Of a stretch of 64,000 bases of DNA, positions 8,201 to 16,627 are shown piece after piece; position 1 is the first letter of the stretch, and each line of letters begins with the position of its first letter. The notes under the pieces were generated by a model. It made no database searches, was not told where the DNA came from, and saw only the letters and a list, made by a program, of their open reading frames with translations. Position numbers and translations under genes: made by a program. The stretch is from WHSW01 sp963722175 (lineage in GTDB: Bacteria > Actinomycetota > Thermoleophilia > Solirubrobacterales > 70-9): assembly GCA_963722175.1 (NCBI GenBank), contig CAVRKA010000003.1, forward strand, positions 186,001-250,000, given 5' to 3'.

Positions 8201-8222
8201 GAAAAGCGGCCGGTAGGCCGCT
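8201..8222 (-). terminator. Hairpin with T-run, minus strand
   Basis: On the minus strand a perfect 7-bp stem (AGCGGCC / GGCCGCT, bases 8222-8216 and 8211-8205) closes a 4-base loop and is followed by TTTTC (8204-8200). This is a typical intrinsic terminator. It lies just after the displaced tRNA-Cys 5' half in the direction of tRNA transcription, so it may stop transcripts from the displaced tRNA promoter or from the second island. Confidence 0.55.
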
Positions 8223-8233
8223 CTTCCCGTGAC

Positions 8234-8273
8234 GCTTTGCAGGCCGCTGCGTAGCCACTCCGCCAAGGCGCCG
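8234..8273. repeat. Putative att site, right copy (tRNA-Cys 5' half)
   Basis: This is the second copy of the 40-bp tRNA-Cys segment at 5647-5686 (39 of 40 identical). It has no 3' half of the tRNA next to it, so no functional tRNA is formed. It marks the right end of the first island and the left end of a likely second one, because a recombinase fragment follows after 4 bp. Confidence 0.75.
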
Positions 8274-8277
8274 GATG

Positions 8278-8327
8278 GCGGCGGACAGCTTAGCCCTCCG
8301 CTTGACGGCCCTTGTAGACGCTGAGCG
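8278..8327 (-). pseudogene. Short second fragment of the tyrosine recombinase
   Basis: Bases 8278-8310 are identical to 5824-5856, and the match continues after a small indel to 8327/5875. The encoded part is the LSVYTKAVKRRAKLSAA segment around the nucleophile Tyr, here frameshifted. The last 43 codons present in the first copy are missing, so the fragment abuts the att copy directly. It is the remnant of a second, related integrase. Confidence 0.7.
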
Positions 8328-8454
8328 GGGAGCGCCGGCCGGTGTGTGCGACTCTCGGCAGGTCCCTCAACGGGCGCCGGACTCGCCGACCAGCCCCAAC
8401 CGACTCGCCGACGCATTTGGTTTCCGTGCCAAGTCGCGCAACAGGAGGTTGCCA

Positions 8455-9060
8455 ATGCGTCGGAGATTTCTCTCCCACCTGACCTACGCCAACGTGATGT
8501 CGACGCTTGCCGTCGTGCTGGTGATTGGCGGTGGCGCCGCCTACGCCGCGAACACGATCATCAGCACGGACATCGTCAACAACGAGGTCTACGGCGCCGA
8601 CGTCCGGGACGACACCTTGGCGGGCGGCGGGCTCGGGCACGTCGACCTCAAGGCCGGCTCGGTGCGATCGTCCGAGGTGGGAGCGGATTCGCTGACCGGG
8701 GCGGACGTTCTCGAGAGCGGTCTCGGCACGGTCCCAGACGCCGACGTGCTCGACGGCAAGGACTCGAAGGACTTCGCTCGGCTCGGGGGCCTCATCAACG
8801 GCGACGGCACGATCAGCCAGGGAACCGGGTTCACGGTTACCCATCCCAACGACGGCGAGTACCAGGTCCAGTTCCCCAGCGGGACGCTCGGGGTGACCTG
8901 TCCGCCGATCGTCACCGCGACGCCCTTCGCCGGCATCGTCCGCCACCCGCAGCTCTCGGGCCGCGGATGCAGCGGTCTCGGCGCTGGGAACTTCACGATC
9001 AAGATGCTGGACAACGACGGGGTCGCGCACGACACGCCGTTCCTGTTCATCGCGATGTAG
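8455..9060 (+). CDS. Secreted repeat protein (island cargo 2)
   Basis: This 201-residue protein has a signal or anchor segment (MRRRFLSHLTYANVMSTLAV) and then AAYAANTIISTDIVNNEVYG. The next 37 residues (ADVRDDTLAGGGLGHVDLK onward) are identical to those of the protein at 6908. The C-terminal half differs: a DADVLDGKDSKDF linker, then a beta-rich domain with a pair of cysteines. The ATG at 8455 is set by a strong AGGAGG at 8443-8448; the longer frame from 8275 starts in the integrase remnant and is rejected. It is the cargo of the second tandem element. Role unknown, probably cell-surface. Confidence 0.82.
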   Translation: MRRRFLSHLTYANVMSTLAVVLVIGGGAAYAANTIISTDIVNNEVYGADVRDDTLAGGGLGHVDLKAGSVRSSEVGADSLTGADVLESGLGTVPDADVLDGKDSKDFARLGGLINGDGTISQGTGFTVTHPNDGEYQVQFPSGTLGVTCPPIVTATPFAGIVRHPQLSGRGCSGLGAGNFTIKMLDNDGVAHDTPFLFIAM

Positions 9061-9089
9061 CGCGCGAGCGGCTCGGCTAGGGTGCGGGC

Positions 9090-9917
9090 ATGGTCGCCGC
9101 CGAGCTCATCGAGCAGGGGCCGATCGCCTATCGCGAGGCGACGCCGCCGGGCCCCCAGACCGGGTCCCCGGTCGTCTGCGTGCACGGATTTCCGGAGAGC
9201 TCGCGAATGTGGGTGCCGCTCATCGAGGCGCTGGCCGCGGCCGGCCGCCGCGGGCTCGCCCCCGACCTCTACGGCTTCGGCGACTCAACGGATTTCGGCC
9301 CGGCGACGTTCGAGAACAGCCTCGAGCGGTTCACCGAGTGGATCGACGCTCTCGGCCTCGAATCGGTCGCGCTCGTCGTCCACGACTGGGGCGGGTTCAT
9401 CGGCCTCGCCTGGGCCTGCCAGCACCCCGATCGGGTCGACGCGCTGGTCGCCAGCAACACCGGCTTCTTCGCCGATGGCAAGTGGCACGGGATGGCGAAG
9501 GCGCTCCGTTCCGAGCAGGGCGAGGAGCTGATCGGCTCCCTCGATCGCGACGGCTTCGCGGCCCTCCTGAACTCGAACGGCGAGATCTTCGACGAGGCCG
9601 ACCTCGACGCGTACTGGGCCCCGTTCGCCGACGACGCCGGCGGCCGCGGCCAACGGGCGACGCTCGAGTTCTACCGCTCGATGGACATGGAGAAGCTGGC
9701 CCCGTGGCAGGGCAAGCTCGCCGACGTCGCCGGCCCAACCCTCCTGGTCTGGGGGGCCGACGACCAGTTCGCCCCGCTCGCAGGGGCGAAGCGGTTCGAG
9801 CGCGAGATCCCTGGAGCGAGGCTGGTCGCGATCGAGGGCGGCGGCCACTTCGTCTTCGACGAGCAGCGCGAGCGGGCCGTCCGTGAGACCGTCGAGTTCC
9901 TGACCGCGACGGGCTGA
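9090..9917 (+). CDS. Haloalkane dehalogenase/epoxide hydrolase-like alpha/beta hydrolase
   Basis: This 275-residue cytoplasmic hydrolase has the HGFPESS oxyanion motif (residues 32-38) and an Asp nucleophile, Asp99, in VVHDWGGFIG. Asp224 or Asp225 in GADDQFAP and His253 in GGGHF complete the triad. An Asp nucleophile followed by Trp100 is the pattern of haloalkane dehalogenases, where that Trp binds halide, and of epoxide hydrolases. Fluoroacetate dehalogenases are also possible. The GNAT gene follows after 2 bp, so the two are likely co-transcribed. The substrate needs assay. Confidence 0.88.
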   Translation: MVAAELIEQGPIAYREATPPGPQTGSPVVCVHGFPESSRMWVPLIEALAAAGRRGLAPDLYGFGDSTDFGPATFENSLERFTEWIDALGLESVALVVHDWGGFIGLAWACQHPDRVDALVASNTGFFADGKWHGMAKALRSEQGEELIGSLDRDGFAALLNSNGEIFDEADLDAYWAPFADDAGGRGQRATLEFYRSMDMEKLAPWQGKLADVAGPTLLVWGADDQFAPLAGAKRFEREIPGARLVAIEGGGHFVFDEQRERAVRETVEFLTATG

Positions 9918-9919
9918 GC

Positions 9920-10420
9920 GTGGAGCTGATCCCCTACGGCGAGGGCGACCTCTGGCTCACCGAGGCGCTCGAGCTCGACCCCGAGGTGATGGCCGAGCTC
10001 GGCGGCCCGCGGCCGAAGGAGGAGCTGCCCGGGGTCCACGAGATGCGGATCGCGGCCAAGATCGATGATGAGGACTGGTGGTTCAAGATCGTCCCCGGCC
10101 CGGGCGACGAGCCCGCCGGGACGATCGGGATCTGGCCGAGCGAGGTCAACGGCGCCCAGACCTACGAGACCGGCTGGATGGTCCTGCCCGCCCACCAGGG
10201 CCGCGGGATCGCCACCGAGGCGCTGGCGATGCTGCTCGATCGCGCCCGCACCGACGGCCGCTTCGACTCGATCCACGCGTTTCCCGGCGTGACCAACGGG
10301 GCCTCGAACGCGCTGTGTCGCAAGTTCGGCTTCGAGCTTCGCGGGGAGAGCGAGGTCAAGTTCCGCGACCAGCCGCTACGGGTCAATCACTGGGTGCTGG
10401 CGCTGGCGAGTCCGTCCTGA
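9920..10420 (+). CDS. GNAT family N-acetyltransferase
   Basis: This 166-residue protein has the acetyl-CoA binding motif A in GWMVLPAHQGRGIATEAL (Q/RxxGxG/A form) and a typical GNAT end, ASNALCRKFGFELRGE. It transfers an acetyl group from acetyl-CoA to an amine; the acceptor is unknown. It begins at GTG 9920, 2 bp after the hydrolase stop. Its 3' end overlaps the convergent EAL gene by 34 bp, so the two transcripts are partly antisense. Confidence 0.88.
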   Translation: MELIPYGEGDLWLTEALELDPEVMAELGGPRPKEELPGVHEMRIAAKIDDEDWWFKIVPGPGDEPAGTIGIWPSEVNGAQTYETGWMVLPAHQGRGIATEALAMLLDRARTDGRFDSIHAFPGVTNGASNALCRKFGFELRGESEVKFRDQPLRVNHWVLALASPS

Positions 10421-11547
10421 CGCCGGGCCGCGTCCAACCAGGCGCGCACCTCGTCCGCCGGCATCGGATAGCCGAGCGCGTATCCCTGCACCGTGTCGCA
10501 ACCGAGACCGATCAGCACGTCCCAGGTCTCGCGGTCCTCGACCCCCTCCGCGCACGTGGTCAGGTCGAGCTGGTGGGCGAGGTCGATGATCGACTTCAAC
10601 ATCGTCTGGCCGCGATCCTGCTCGGAGCGCTGCGTGAGCAGCCGGTCGATCTTCAGCGAATCGACCGGCAGTTCTTCAAGTCGCGCCAGCGACGAGTAAC
10701 CGGTCCCGAAGTCATCGATCGCGATCGGTCCGCCTTCCGCTGATCGCACCTCCTCCAGCGCCGGCCCGAGCTCGGGGTTGTCCATCACGGCGCTCTCGGT
10801 GACCTCGAGCGTCAGGCGCTCCGGTGCCAGGCCGGCCTCGGAGAGGATCTTGGCGATCTCGTCGCCAAGCCCGGGACGGTCGATCGCGGCGACCGACAGG
10901 TTGACCGCGACCCCGACCTCGTAGCCCTGGTCATGCCAGCCCTTGCACTGCGCGATCGCCAGCCGCAGGGTATGCATCGTGAGCTCCCAGATCGTCTCCG
11001 GGTCGGCCTCCGCCTCGGGCACGAACTCAGCCGGTAGCACCGTCCCGCGCTCCGGATGATGCCAGCGTGCCAGCGCCTCCAGGGAAACCACCTTGCCGCT
11101 CCGCGCCTCGGCGACCGGCTGGTAGTACATAACCAGCTGACCGTGCTTGATCGCGTGGCGGAGCTTGCCGCGAGCGACCGCACGGCCGACGTGATAGTCG
11201 CCCAGCGCCCCGTAGGCGAAGTAGCCGGTCAGGCTGCCGAGGGCGAAGAACAGCACGTGACGGTGGTTGAGGATGTCGCCGCTGTCGTAGCCGTCGTGGG
11301 CGACGGCCCAGACGAGGAAGGCGAACGAGGCGATGAAGGCGGCCGCGAACCCTCCCCGAGCGCCGAACATCACCCCGGCTGCGGCGACCGCGAGCGCGAT
11401 CAGCGGCGTGATCCAGTCCGGGTACCCGAGCGCGATCCCGACCGCGGCCGAGACGAGGACGAGCAGCGCCACACCCAGCGCCGGCGCCATTCGCCAGGTG
11501 AGGATGGCGCGCGCCAACGCGCTTGCTTCCGCTTTAAGCCGCACCAT
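10387..11547 (-). CDS. Membrane-bound EAL-domain cyclic-di-GMP phosphodiesterase
   Basis: This 386-residue protein has three or four N-terminal membrane segments (about residues 20-115) and a cytoplasmic EAL domain from about 125. The signature E157-A158-L159 lies in SLEALARW. Other conserved metal and catalytic elements are present: NLSVAAI, EVTESAVMDN, DDFGTGYSSL and the QGYALGYPMP end. The domain is therefore predicted to hydrolyse cyclic-di-GMP to pGpG. No GGDEF domain is attached. The membrane part is a MASE-like sensor of unknown ligand. Confidence 0.92.
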   Translation of the reverse strand: MVRLKAEASALARAILTWRMAPALGVALLVLVSAAVGIALGYPDWITPLIALAVAAAGVMFGARGGFAAAFIASFAFLVWAVAHDGYDSGDILNHRHVLFFALGSLTGYFAYGALGDYHVGRAVARGKLRHAIKHGQLVMYYQPVAEARSGKVVSLEALARWHHPERGTVLPAEFVPEAEADPETIWELTMHTLRLAIAQCKGWHDQGYEVGVAVNLSVAAIDRPGLGDEIAKILSEAGLAPERLTLEVTESAVMDNPELGPALEEVRSAEGGPIAIDDFGTGYSSLARLEELPVDSLKIDRLLTQRSEQDRGQTMLKSIIDLAHQLDLTTCAEGVEDRETWDVLIGLGCDTVQGYALGYPMPADEVRAWLDAARRQDGLASASTQ

Positions 11548-11676
11548 CGGCTCAGTTTAGGACCGATGCGCGCGATGCCAAATGAGTGCCACGGACGTTG
11601 CAGTCGCCGTTCACCTGTGCCGACGTAGGGTTGTCGACCGGACCCGATCGCAGTCGACCCCACAAGGAGAGCGCCG

Positions 11677-12195
11677 ATGAGCGACCTCGCAGCGACGTTC
11701 GATGCCCACGTACGCGCCGAGTTCCAGGACCTCGACCTCGAGGCGACGATGGCGACGATGAGCGCCGACCCCTACGTCCACCACGTGCCGACGATCACCG
11801 GCGGCACCGGGACCGAGGGCGTCCGCGACTTCTACGGCCGCCATTTCATCGGCCGGTGGCCCGACGACACCGAGACCCGCCAGATCTCACGCACCGTCGG
11901 GGAGAACCAGGTCGTCGACGAGCTGCTGATGACCTTCACGCACGACCGCGAGATTCAGATCATGCTGCCCGGGATCCCGCCGACCGGCCGCCGGATCGCG
12001 ATCCCGGTCGTCGTCGTGGTCGGCTTCACCGACGGGAAGGTCAGCCACGAGCACATCTACTGGGACCAGGCCAGCGTCCTCGTCCAGGCGGGCCTGCTCG
12101 ATCCCGCCCGCCTCCCCGTCGTCGGGGCCGAGCAGGCCGAGGCGCTCGTCGATCAGGGTCGTCCCAAGAACGGGCTGCTCGGCGGCGACGCCTAG
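11677..12195 (+). CDS. SnoaL-like/NTF2-fold protein
   Basis: This 172-residue protein has the cone-shaped NTF2 fold pattern (FDAHVRAEFQDLDLEATMATM, PYVHHVPTITGG, FYGRHFIGRWP, then VGFTDGKVSHEHIYWDQAS). Proteins like this are often annotated as ester cyclases or SnoaL-like polyketide cyclases, but many have unknown activity. A good AAGGAG precedes the ATG. Its TAG stop lies inside the left arm of the palindrome at 12192-12363. Confidence 0.82.
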   Translation: MSDLAATFDAHVRAEFQDLDLEATMATMSADPYVHHVPTITGGTGTEGVRDFYGRHFIGRWPDDTETRQISRTVGENQVVDELLMTFTHDREIQIMLPGIPPTGRRIAIPVVVVVGFTDGKVSHEHIYWDQASVLVQAGLLDPARLPVVGAEQAEALVDQGRPKNGLLGGDA

Positions 12196-12363
12196 ATGGT
12201 TGATTCCACGGCCTCGCGTGCGCGGGGGCGCGCGGGACCGAGCTGGGCGTGGCGATCGGGCGAAGCCCATGTCGGTGGACATGGGCGAGTCCCGAGCGTC
12301 GCGATCCAGCGACGGTATCCGTGCGTCATCCGCGTGCGTGAAGGCGTGGAATCACCCATCTAG
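12192..12363. terminator. Long structured palindrome between convergent genes
   Basis: Outer arms 12192-12210 and 12345-12363 are complementary at 18 of 19 positions. Inside is a perfect 9-bp stem (12265-12273 with 12278-12286) and a GGTG loop, flanked by further partly pairing blocks (TCGGG/CCCGA and GCGA/TCGC). The stop codon of each flanking gene lies in an outer arm. It could act as a bidirectional terminator, but it is far larger than a normal one and lacks a clear T-run. It may instead be a MITE-like or structured-RNA element. Confidence 0.6.
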
Positions 12364-13967
12364 CTGAGCGGCTGCAGGCGCGTCCGCTCGACCCGAGCGA
12401 GCTTGCGCCGCAGGCGCTTGTACTCGCGCTGCTGTTCGGGGGTGCGCTGATAACCCTTGTACGCGAGATTCGTGCGCTCGAGCGGGTCCGTCTTCAGGTC
12501 GTACATCTCCCACTGGTCGGGCACCTTGCCGTCGACGTCGTAGTAGCGGGCGAGCTTGTAGCGCCGCTCGCGAATGCTGGCGATGTGGTTCGGCGGGTCC
12601 GGGTACGGTGGATTCGCCTGGCCCGACTGATAGTCGTCGTAGGTGAACACGGTGTAGTTCTGGGGGGGCGGCTTCGGCGAGCGGCTGAGGATCAGGTCCG
12701 AGTAGTCGACCCCTTGCCAGGAATCGCGGGCGTCGGCCGGTGCGCCGACCAGGCTCGCGAGCGTCGGCAGGAAGTCGACGTGGGAGACCAGCGCGTCGGT
12801 GGTCTGGGCCTTCGGGAACAGGCGCGGGTTCGAGTAGACGAGCGGGACGCGGGTCGACTCCTCGTAGAAGTTGAAGTTCTTCTGCCGCATGCCGCCGTGG
12901 GAGGTGCCCATCTCGCCGTGATCGGCGGTCGCGATCACAAGCGTGTTCTCGAGCAGGCCGGTCGCGGCCAGCGTGTCGAGGATCTTGACCAGGTAGGCGT
13001 CCGAGGACCTCATCAGGTTGCCGTAGAAGTTCAGGTAGTTGCGCTTGCGGCGGTTGGTCGGGAGCGGGCCCGAGAGATTGAAGATCTTCAGGAACTGCTC
13101 CTGGACGGTCGGCTTCGTCGACAGGTCCTCGTTCCGCGTCGCCGGCGGCGCGATCTCGCCCTCGAGCCACGAGTCGTCATAGCCGGCGGTGTCGTAGGTC
13201 GACGGGTAGAAGAGGACGTCGTGCGGGTTGACCAGCGAGGCGACCATGAAGAACGGCTGTTGCTGGGCGGCGACCGACGTCAGGTACTGCAGCACGCCCT
13301 CCGTGCCCGCGTCGGGTGTGCCCTGGGAGTTCATGAAGCGGCCGTCGTTGTCGACGATCCCTCCCCCTCCTCCGAGACGTCCTGGTTGGCGCCGGCGTCC
13401 TGCGGATTCCAGCGGGTGAACCCGTACTGGTTGACGTCCTCCGGCACGTAGGTCGAGCCGTTGGCCGGCTTCACGCAATGGAACTTCCCCTTGTAGACGG
13501 GGGTGTAGCCGGCCGCCGCGACCACCGTGGCGGGGTTCTTGAACGTGGTCGCGAGCGGAACCTGATCCGGGTACGCCGATCCGTTCATGTCGGTCTCGAG
13601 CGTGTACTTGACCCCGTGCTGGGCGGGGAAGTAGCCGCTCAGCAAGGTCGAGCGAGCCGGCGAGCACATGCAGGCGTTCGTGAACGCGTACTCGAACGTG
13701 ATCCCGTGCTGTTGAAGCCGGGTCAGTCCCGGCATGTTGCGCTTCGCCCATCCCGGCGGGAAGTGCTGAATCGCGCGCTGCTGGTCGGTGAGGAAGACGA
13801 GCACGTTCATGCCCGCGACCTCGCGGTCGGGCGCCGCCCGGCGCCGGTGCGGTCGCGCCCCCGCCGTCGCCGCCCGCGCCGGCGAGCAGCAGCCCGGGGG
13901 CCGCGGCGGCCGCCGTCTTCAGCAGCTCGCCGCGGGTGATCCCATCCTGCTCCGGCTTGTCGTTCAT
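12360..13967 (-). CDS. Secreted sulfatase, interrupted by two compensating frameshifts
   Basis: The product would be a sulfatase of about 535 residues that hydrolyses sulfate esters outside the membrane. The N terminus (TRGELLKTAAAAAPGLLLAGAG) is a degenerate Tat-like or lipoprotein-like signal, with one Arg only. The catalytic signature CSPAR with the Cys to be converted to formylglycine lies near 13666, and TDQQRA near the N terminus and ATADHGEM further on are metal-binding parts. The start and the region after about 13365 are in one frame, while 13365-13850 is in another. One extra base near 13840 and one missing base near 13368, both in G/C runs, would restore it. The start overlaps the stop of the beta-propeller gene. 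Confidence 0.8.
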   Translation of the reverse strand: MNDKPEQDGITRGELLKTAAAAAPGLLLAGAGGDGGGATAPAPGGARPRGRGHERARLPHRPAARDSALPAGMGEAQHAGTDPASTARDHVRVRVHERLHVLAGSLDLAERLLPRPARGQVHARDRHERIGVPGSGSARDHVQEPRHGGRGGRLHPRLQGEVPLREAGQRLDLRAGGRQPVRVHPLESAGRRRQPGRLGGGGGIVDNDGRFMNSQGTPDAGTEGVLQYLTSVAAQQQPFFMVASLVNPHDVLFYPSTYDTAGYDDSWLEGEIAPPATRNEDLSTKPTVQEQFLKIFNLSGPLPTNRRKRNYLNFYGNLMRSSDAYLVKILDTLAATGLLENTLVIATADHGEMGTSHGGMRQKNFNFYEESTRVPLVYSNPRLFPKAQTTDALVSHVDFLPTLASLVGAPADARDSWQGVDYSDLILSRSPKPPPQNYTVFTYDDYQSGQANPPYPDPPNHIASIRERRYKLARYYDVDGKVPDQWEMYDLKTDPLERTNLAYKGYQRTPEQQREYKRLRRKLARVERTRLQPLS

Positions 13968-15370
13968 CAGCCTCCCTTGGATCGTTTGAAGACGGTGACG
14001 GCGTCGCTCGCGAACGCCGCCGCATAGAGGTACTTGCCGTCCGGGCTGACGGCGAGCGAGCTGACCTCCTTCAGCGCCCGCGCCCGCCTGCAATCCGGGG
14101 CGTCGCTGGTCGTCACGCAGCCCGCGCGCCCCGAGACCTGGATCAGGGCGCCGGAATCGGGGTTGCGGCTGAAGACGTCGATCGCGTTCGACTCGAACGC
14201 GGCGGCGTAGACGTTCGCTCCGTCGGACGAGGCGGTCAGCCCCTCGGGGGCCTCGAGCGCGCGGCCGAGCGAGCAGCCGACCGCGAGCACGTAGATCGCG
14301 CAGGCGGAGGTACCGCTCTTCTGGGCGAGGTCGCCGCTCGCCGGGGTGCGGGTGAACGAGGTGAGGCTGTTGCTGAGCAGGGAGGTGACGTAGACGTCGT
14401 CGTCGTCGGCGCTGACCGCGACGGCGTTCGCGCCCTCGAGCCAGGCGCCGGCCGTGCAGCCGTAGGACGCGGTGTCGGCGATGCAGCCGCTGCCGTCGGT
14501 CGCCTGGGTCAGCGCGCCGGTGGACGGGTCGCGGTCGAGAACGACGAGCGCGTTGCTGACGGCCGTCGCGACGTACACGTTCTTGCCGTCGGCGCTGACG
14601 GCCATCCCCTCCGGAGCCGCGAGCCCGAACCCGGTCGTGCAGCCGTCGATCGGATCGACGATGCAACCGCTGTCGTCCGCGGGCTGCGTCAGCGCGCCGG
14701 TGGACGGGTCACGGTCGAACATCGCGACGGCGTTGGCGAAGAACGCGCCGACGTAGACGTTGTTGCCGTCGGGACTGACCGCGACCACGTCGGCACCGTC
14801 GAGCGCGCGGCCGGTGGTGCAGCCGGTGGTCGCGGCGTTGGCGATGCAGCCGCTGCCGTCGGTCGCCTGGCTGAGCGCGCCGGTCGACGGGTCGCGGCTG
14901 AAGATCGCAACCGCGTCGCTGGCGACCGAGGTCGCGTAGACGTTCTTGCCGTCGGCGCTGACCGCGACCGAGTTCGGCCCCTCGAGCCCGACGGCCGGCG
15001 CGCAGCCGCTGCGCCCGCCGGCGGCGATGCATCCCGCGGTCCCCTTGCGCTGACTCAGCTCCCCGGTCTTCGCGTTGCGCTTGAAGATCGCGATCGCGCT
15101 GCTGCGCGAGGAGGCGACGTAGACGTGCTTCGCGTCCGGGCTGATCGCGACGGCTTCGGAGCCGAGAAATGGGGCGGGCCCGCGCAGCGCGCGCACGGAG
15201 GTGCACTTCTGCTTCGCCTCGGAGCGGTCGACCAGGCATCCGGCCGCGCCCGGTAGCTGCTCGAGCGCGCCGGGCTTGATCGTCGTGGCCGCTGCCGGAG
15301 CGGCGAGAGCCAGCGCAGCGATCAGCGCACAGCATCCGCTGGTCGAACCCGGTCCCACGTGCACGAGCAT
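13967..15370 (-). CDS. Secreted beta-propeller protein (lactonase-like repeats)
   Basis: This 467-residue protein has a signal-like N terminus (CALIAALALAAPAAA) and about seven repeats of the form VAVSADGKNVYVAS...AIFxRDPSTGALTQ, the blades of a seven-bladed propeller of the YVTN/lactonase type. Each blade also carries a C..G.AxGC pair of cysteines, suggesting a disulfide in every blade. At DNA level three of the repeats are nearly identical (for example around 14485, 14675 and 14850), so recent repeat exchange is likely. It is co-transcribed with the sulfatase (4-bp overlap) and may be a binding partner; enzyme activity is not established. Confidence 0.85.
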   Translation of the reverse strand: MLVHVGPGSTSGCCALIAALALAAPAAATTIKPGALEQLPGAAGCLVDRSEAKQKCTSVRALRGPAPFLGSEAVAISPDAKHVYVASSRSSAIAIFKRNAKTGELSQRKGTAGCIAAGGRSGCAPAVGLEGPNSVAVSADGKNVYATSVASDAVAIFSRDPSTGALSQATDGSGCIANAATTGCTTGRALDGADVVAVSPDGNNVYVGAFFANAVAMFDRDPSTGALTQPADDSGCIVDPIDGCTTGFGLAAPEGMAVSADGKNVYVATAVSNALVVLDRDPSTGALTQATDGSGCIADTASYGCTAGAWLEGANAVAVSADDDDVYVTSLLSNSLTSFTRTPASGDLAQKSGTSACAIYVLAVGCSLGRALEAPEGLTASSDGANVYAAAFESNAIDVFSRNPDSGALIQVSGRAGCVTTSDAPDCRRARALKEVSSLAVSPDGKYLYAAAFASDAVTVFKRSKGG

Positions 15371-15415
15371 AAAAGGGATGATGGACGACGCAATCGGCCG
15401 ATTGGAGGAGTCACG

Positions 15416-16600
15416 ATGAGCGCAGCGCTGACCGGGATGGACCAGATGCTCGACCAGGCGGCCGCGGCCGGGGACGTGCCCGGCGCGATCGCAACGGTCG
15501 TCGATGCCGACGGCGTCCTGTTCGAGGGCGCCGGCGGGAAGGTCCGCGCCGACGAAGACGCCGGCGTGACCACCGAGACGATGATCTGGATCGCCTCGAT
15601 GACGAAGGCGCTGGCGACGGTCGGCGTCCTGCAGCTCGTCGAGCAGGGCCGGCTGGGGCTCGACGACGACGTCGCCTCGATCGTTCCCGAGTTCGGCGAG
15701 CTCCAGGTCCTGGACGGATTCGACGGCGACGAACCGCGGCTACGGCCGGCCGCGGGTGGGGCGACGATCCGCAACCTGCTCACCCACACCGCCGGGCTCG
15801 GGTACACGTTCATCAACGCAGACCTGAAGCGCTGGTATGAGGTCAGCGGTTGCGCCGAGCCGCTCGAGTGCACCCGCGGCTATCTCAAGGCGCCGCTGAT
15901 GTCGGACCCCGGGACCGCCTGGGAGTACGGGACCAACGTCGACTGGGCCGGAGTCGTGCTCGAGAAGGTCACCGGAACGACTCTCGACGCATACCTCTCC
16001 GAGAACCTGTTCGAGCCGCTGGGAATGAGCGAGACGACCTTCCAGCTCACGGACGCCCAGCGCGAGCGGTTGATGCCGATCCACGGGCGGCTCCCGGACG
16101 GCGGCGTCGCCCCGCTCGACCTCGCCCTTCCCCCGGAGCCGGCGATGGCCTGCGCCGGGCACGGGTGCTACTCGACCGCGGCCGACTACGGGCGCTTCCT
16201 GCGCGCGCTCCTGCGCGGCGGCGAGCTCGACGGCGCGCGGATCCTGCGCCAGGAGACGGTCGAGCTCGCGCTCTCGCCGCAGATCGGCGATCTTCCGCTG
16301 CCGGATGTGACCCCGACCGCCGATCCCGAGATCACCAACGACATCGTTGCGCTCCCGGTCAGCCGCAGCTGGGGGCTTGGCTTCGAGCTCGTGCTCGACG
16401 ACCTGCCGGCGATGCGCCGTGCCGGCACCGGCGGCTGGGCCGGGCTCGCCAACTGCTACTACTGGATCGACCGCGCGGCCGGGAGGGCCGGCCTCCTCCT
16501 GACCCAGGTGCTGCCGTTCTTCGACGAGCGGATCATCAACCGCTGCGCGGAGCTCGAGATGGCCGTCTACGCCGACGTCGGCGAGCCCGCGCCCGCCTGA
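15416..16600 (+). CDS. Beta-lactamase-fold serine hydrolase (family VIII esterase-like)
   Basis: This 394-residue protein has Ser61 and Lys64 in SMTK and a Tyr171 in EYGTN, the Ser-Lys-Tyr catalytic set of class C beta-lactamases, DD-peptidases and family VIII esterases. A C-terminal GGWAGLANCYYWID region takes the place of the KTG box (here GTGG). No signal peptide is seen, so an intracellular esterase is more likely than a beta-lactamase. The ATG at 15416 follows GGAGGAG; the upstream ATG at 15359 is out of place. It is divergent from the propeller gene with 45 bp between starts. Confidence 0.87.
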   Translation: MSAALTGMDQMLDQAAAAGDVPGAIATVVDADGVLFEGAGGKVRADEDAGVTTETMIWIASMTKALATVGVLQLVEQGRLGLDDDVASIVPEFGELQVLDGFDGDEPRLRPAAGGATIRNLLTHTAGLGYTFINADLKRWYEVSGCAEPLECTRGYLKAPLMSDPGTAWEYGTNVDWAGVVLEKVTGTTLDAYLSENLFEPLGMSETTFQLTDAQRERLMPIHGRLPDGGVAPLDLALPPEPAMACAGHGCYSTAADYGRFLRALLRGGELDGARILRQETVELALSPQIGDLPLPDVTPTADPEITNDIVALPVSRSWGLGFELVLDDLPAMRRAGTGGWAGLANCYYWIDRAAGRAGLLLTQVLPFFDERIINRCAELEMAVYADVGEPAPA

Positions 16601-16627
16601 GCGAGGCGGGCGCGGACCGGCCGTGGT

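Noticed and set aside
12360..14666. Single 768-codon frame covering the sulfatase and part of the propeller gene
   Set aside because: Part of the frame reads the propeller gene out of frame and the sulfatase middle out of frame; it is open only because of GC-rich sequence.
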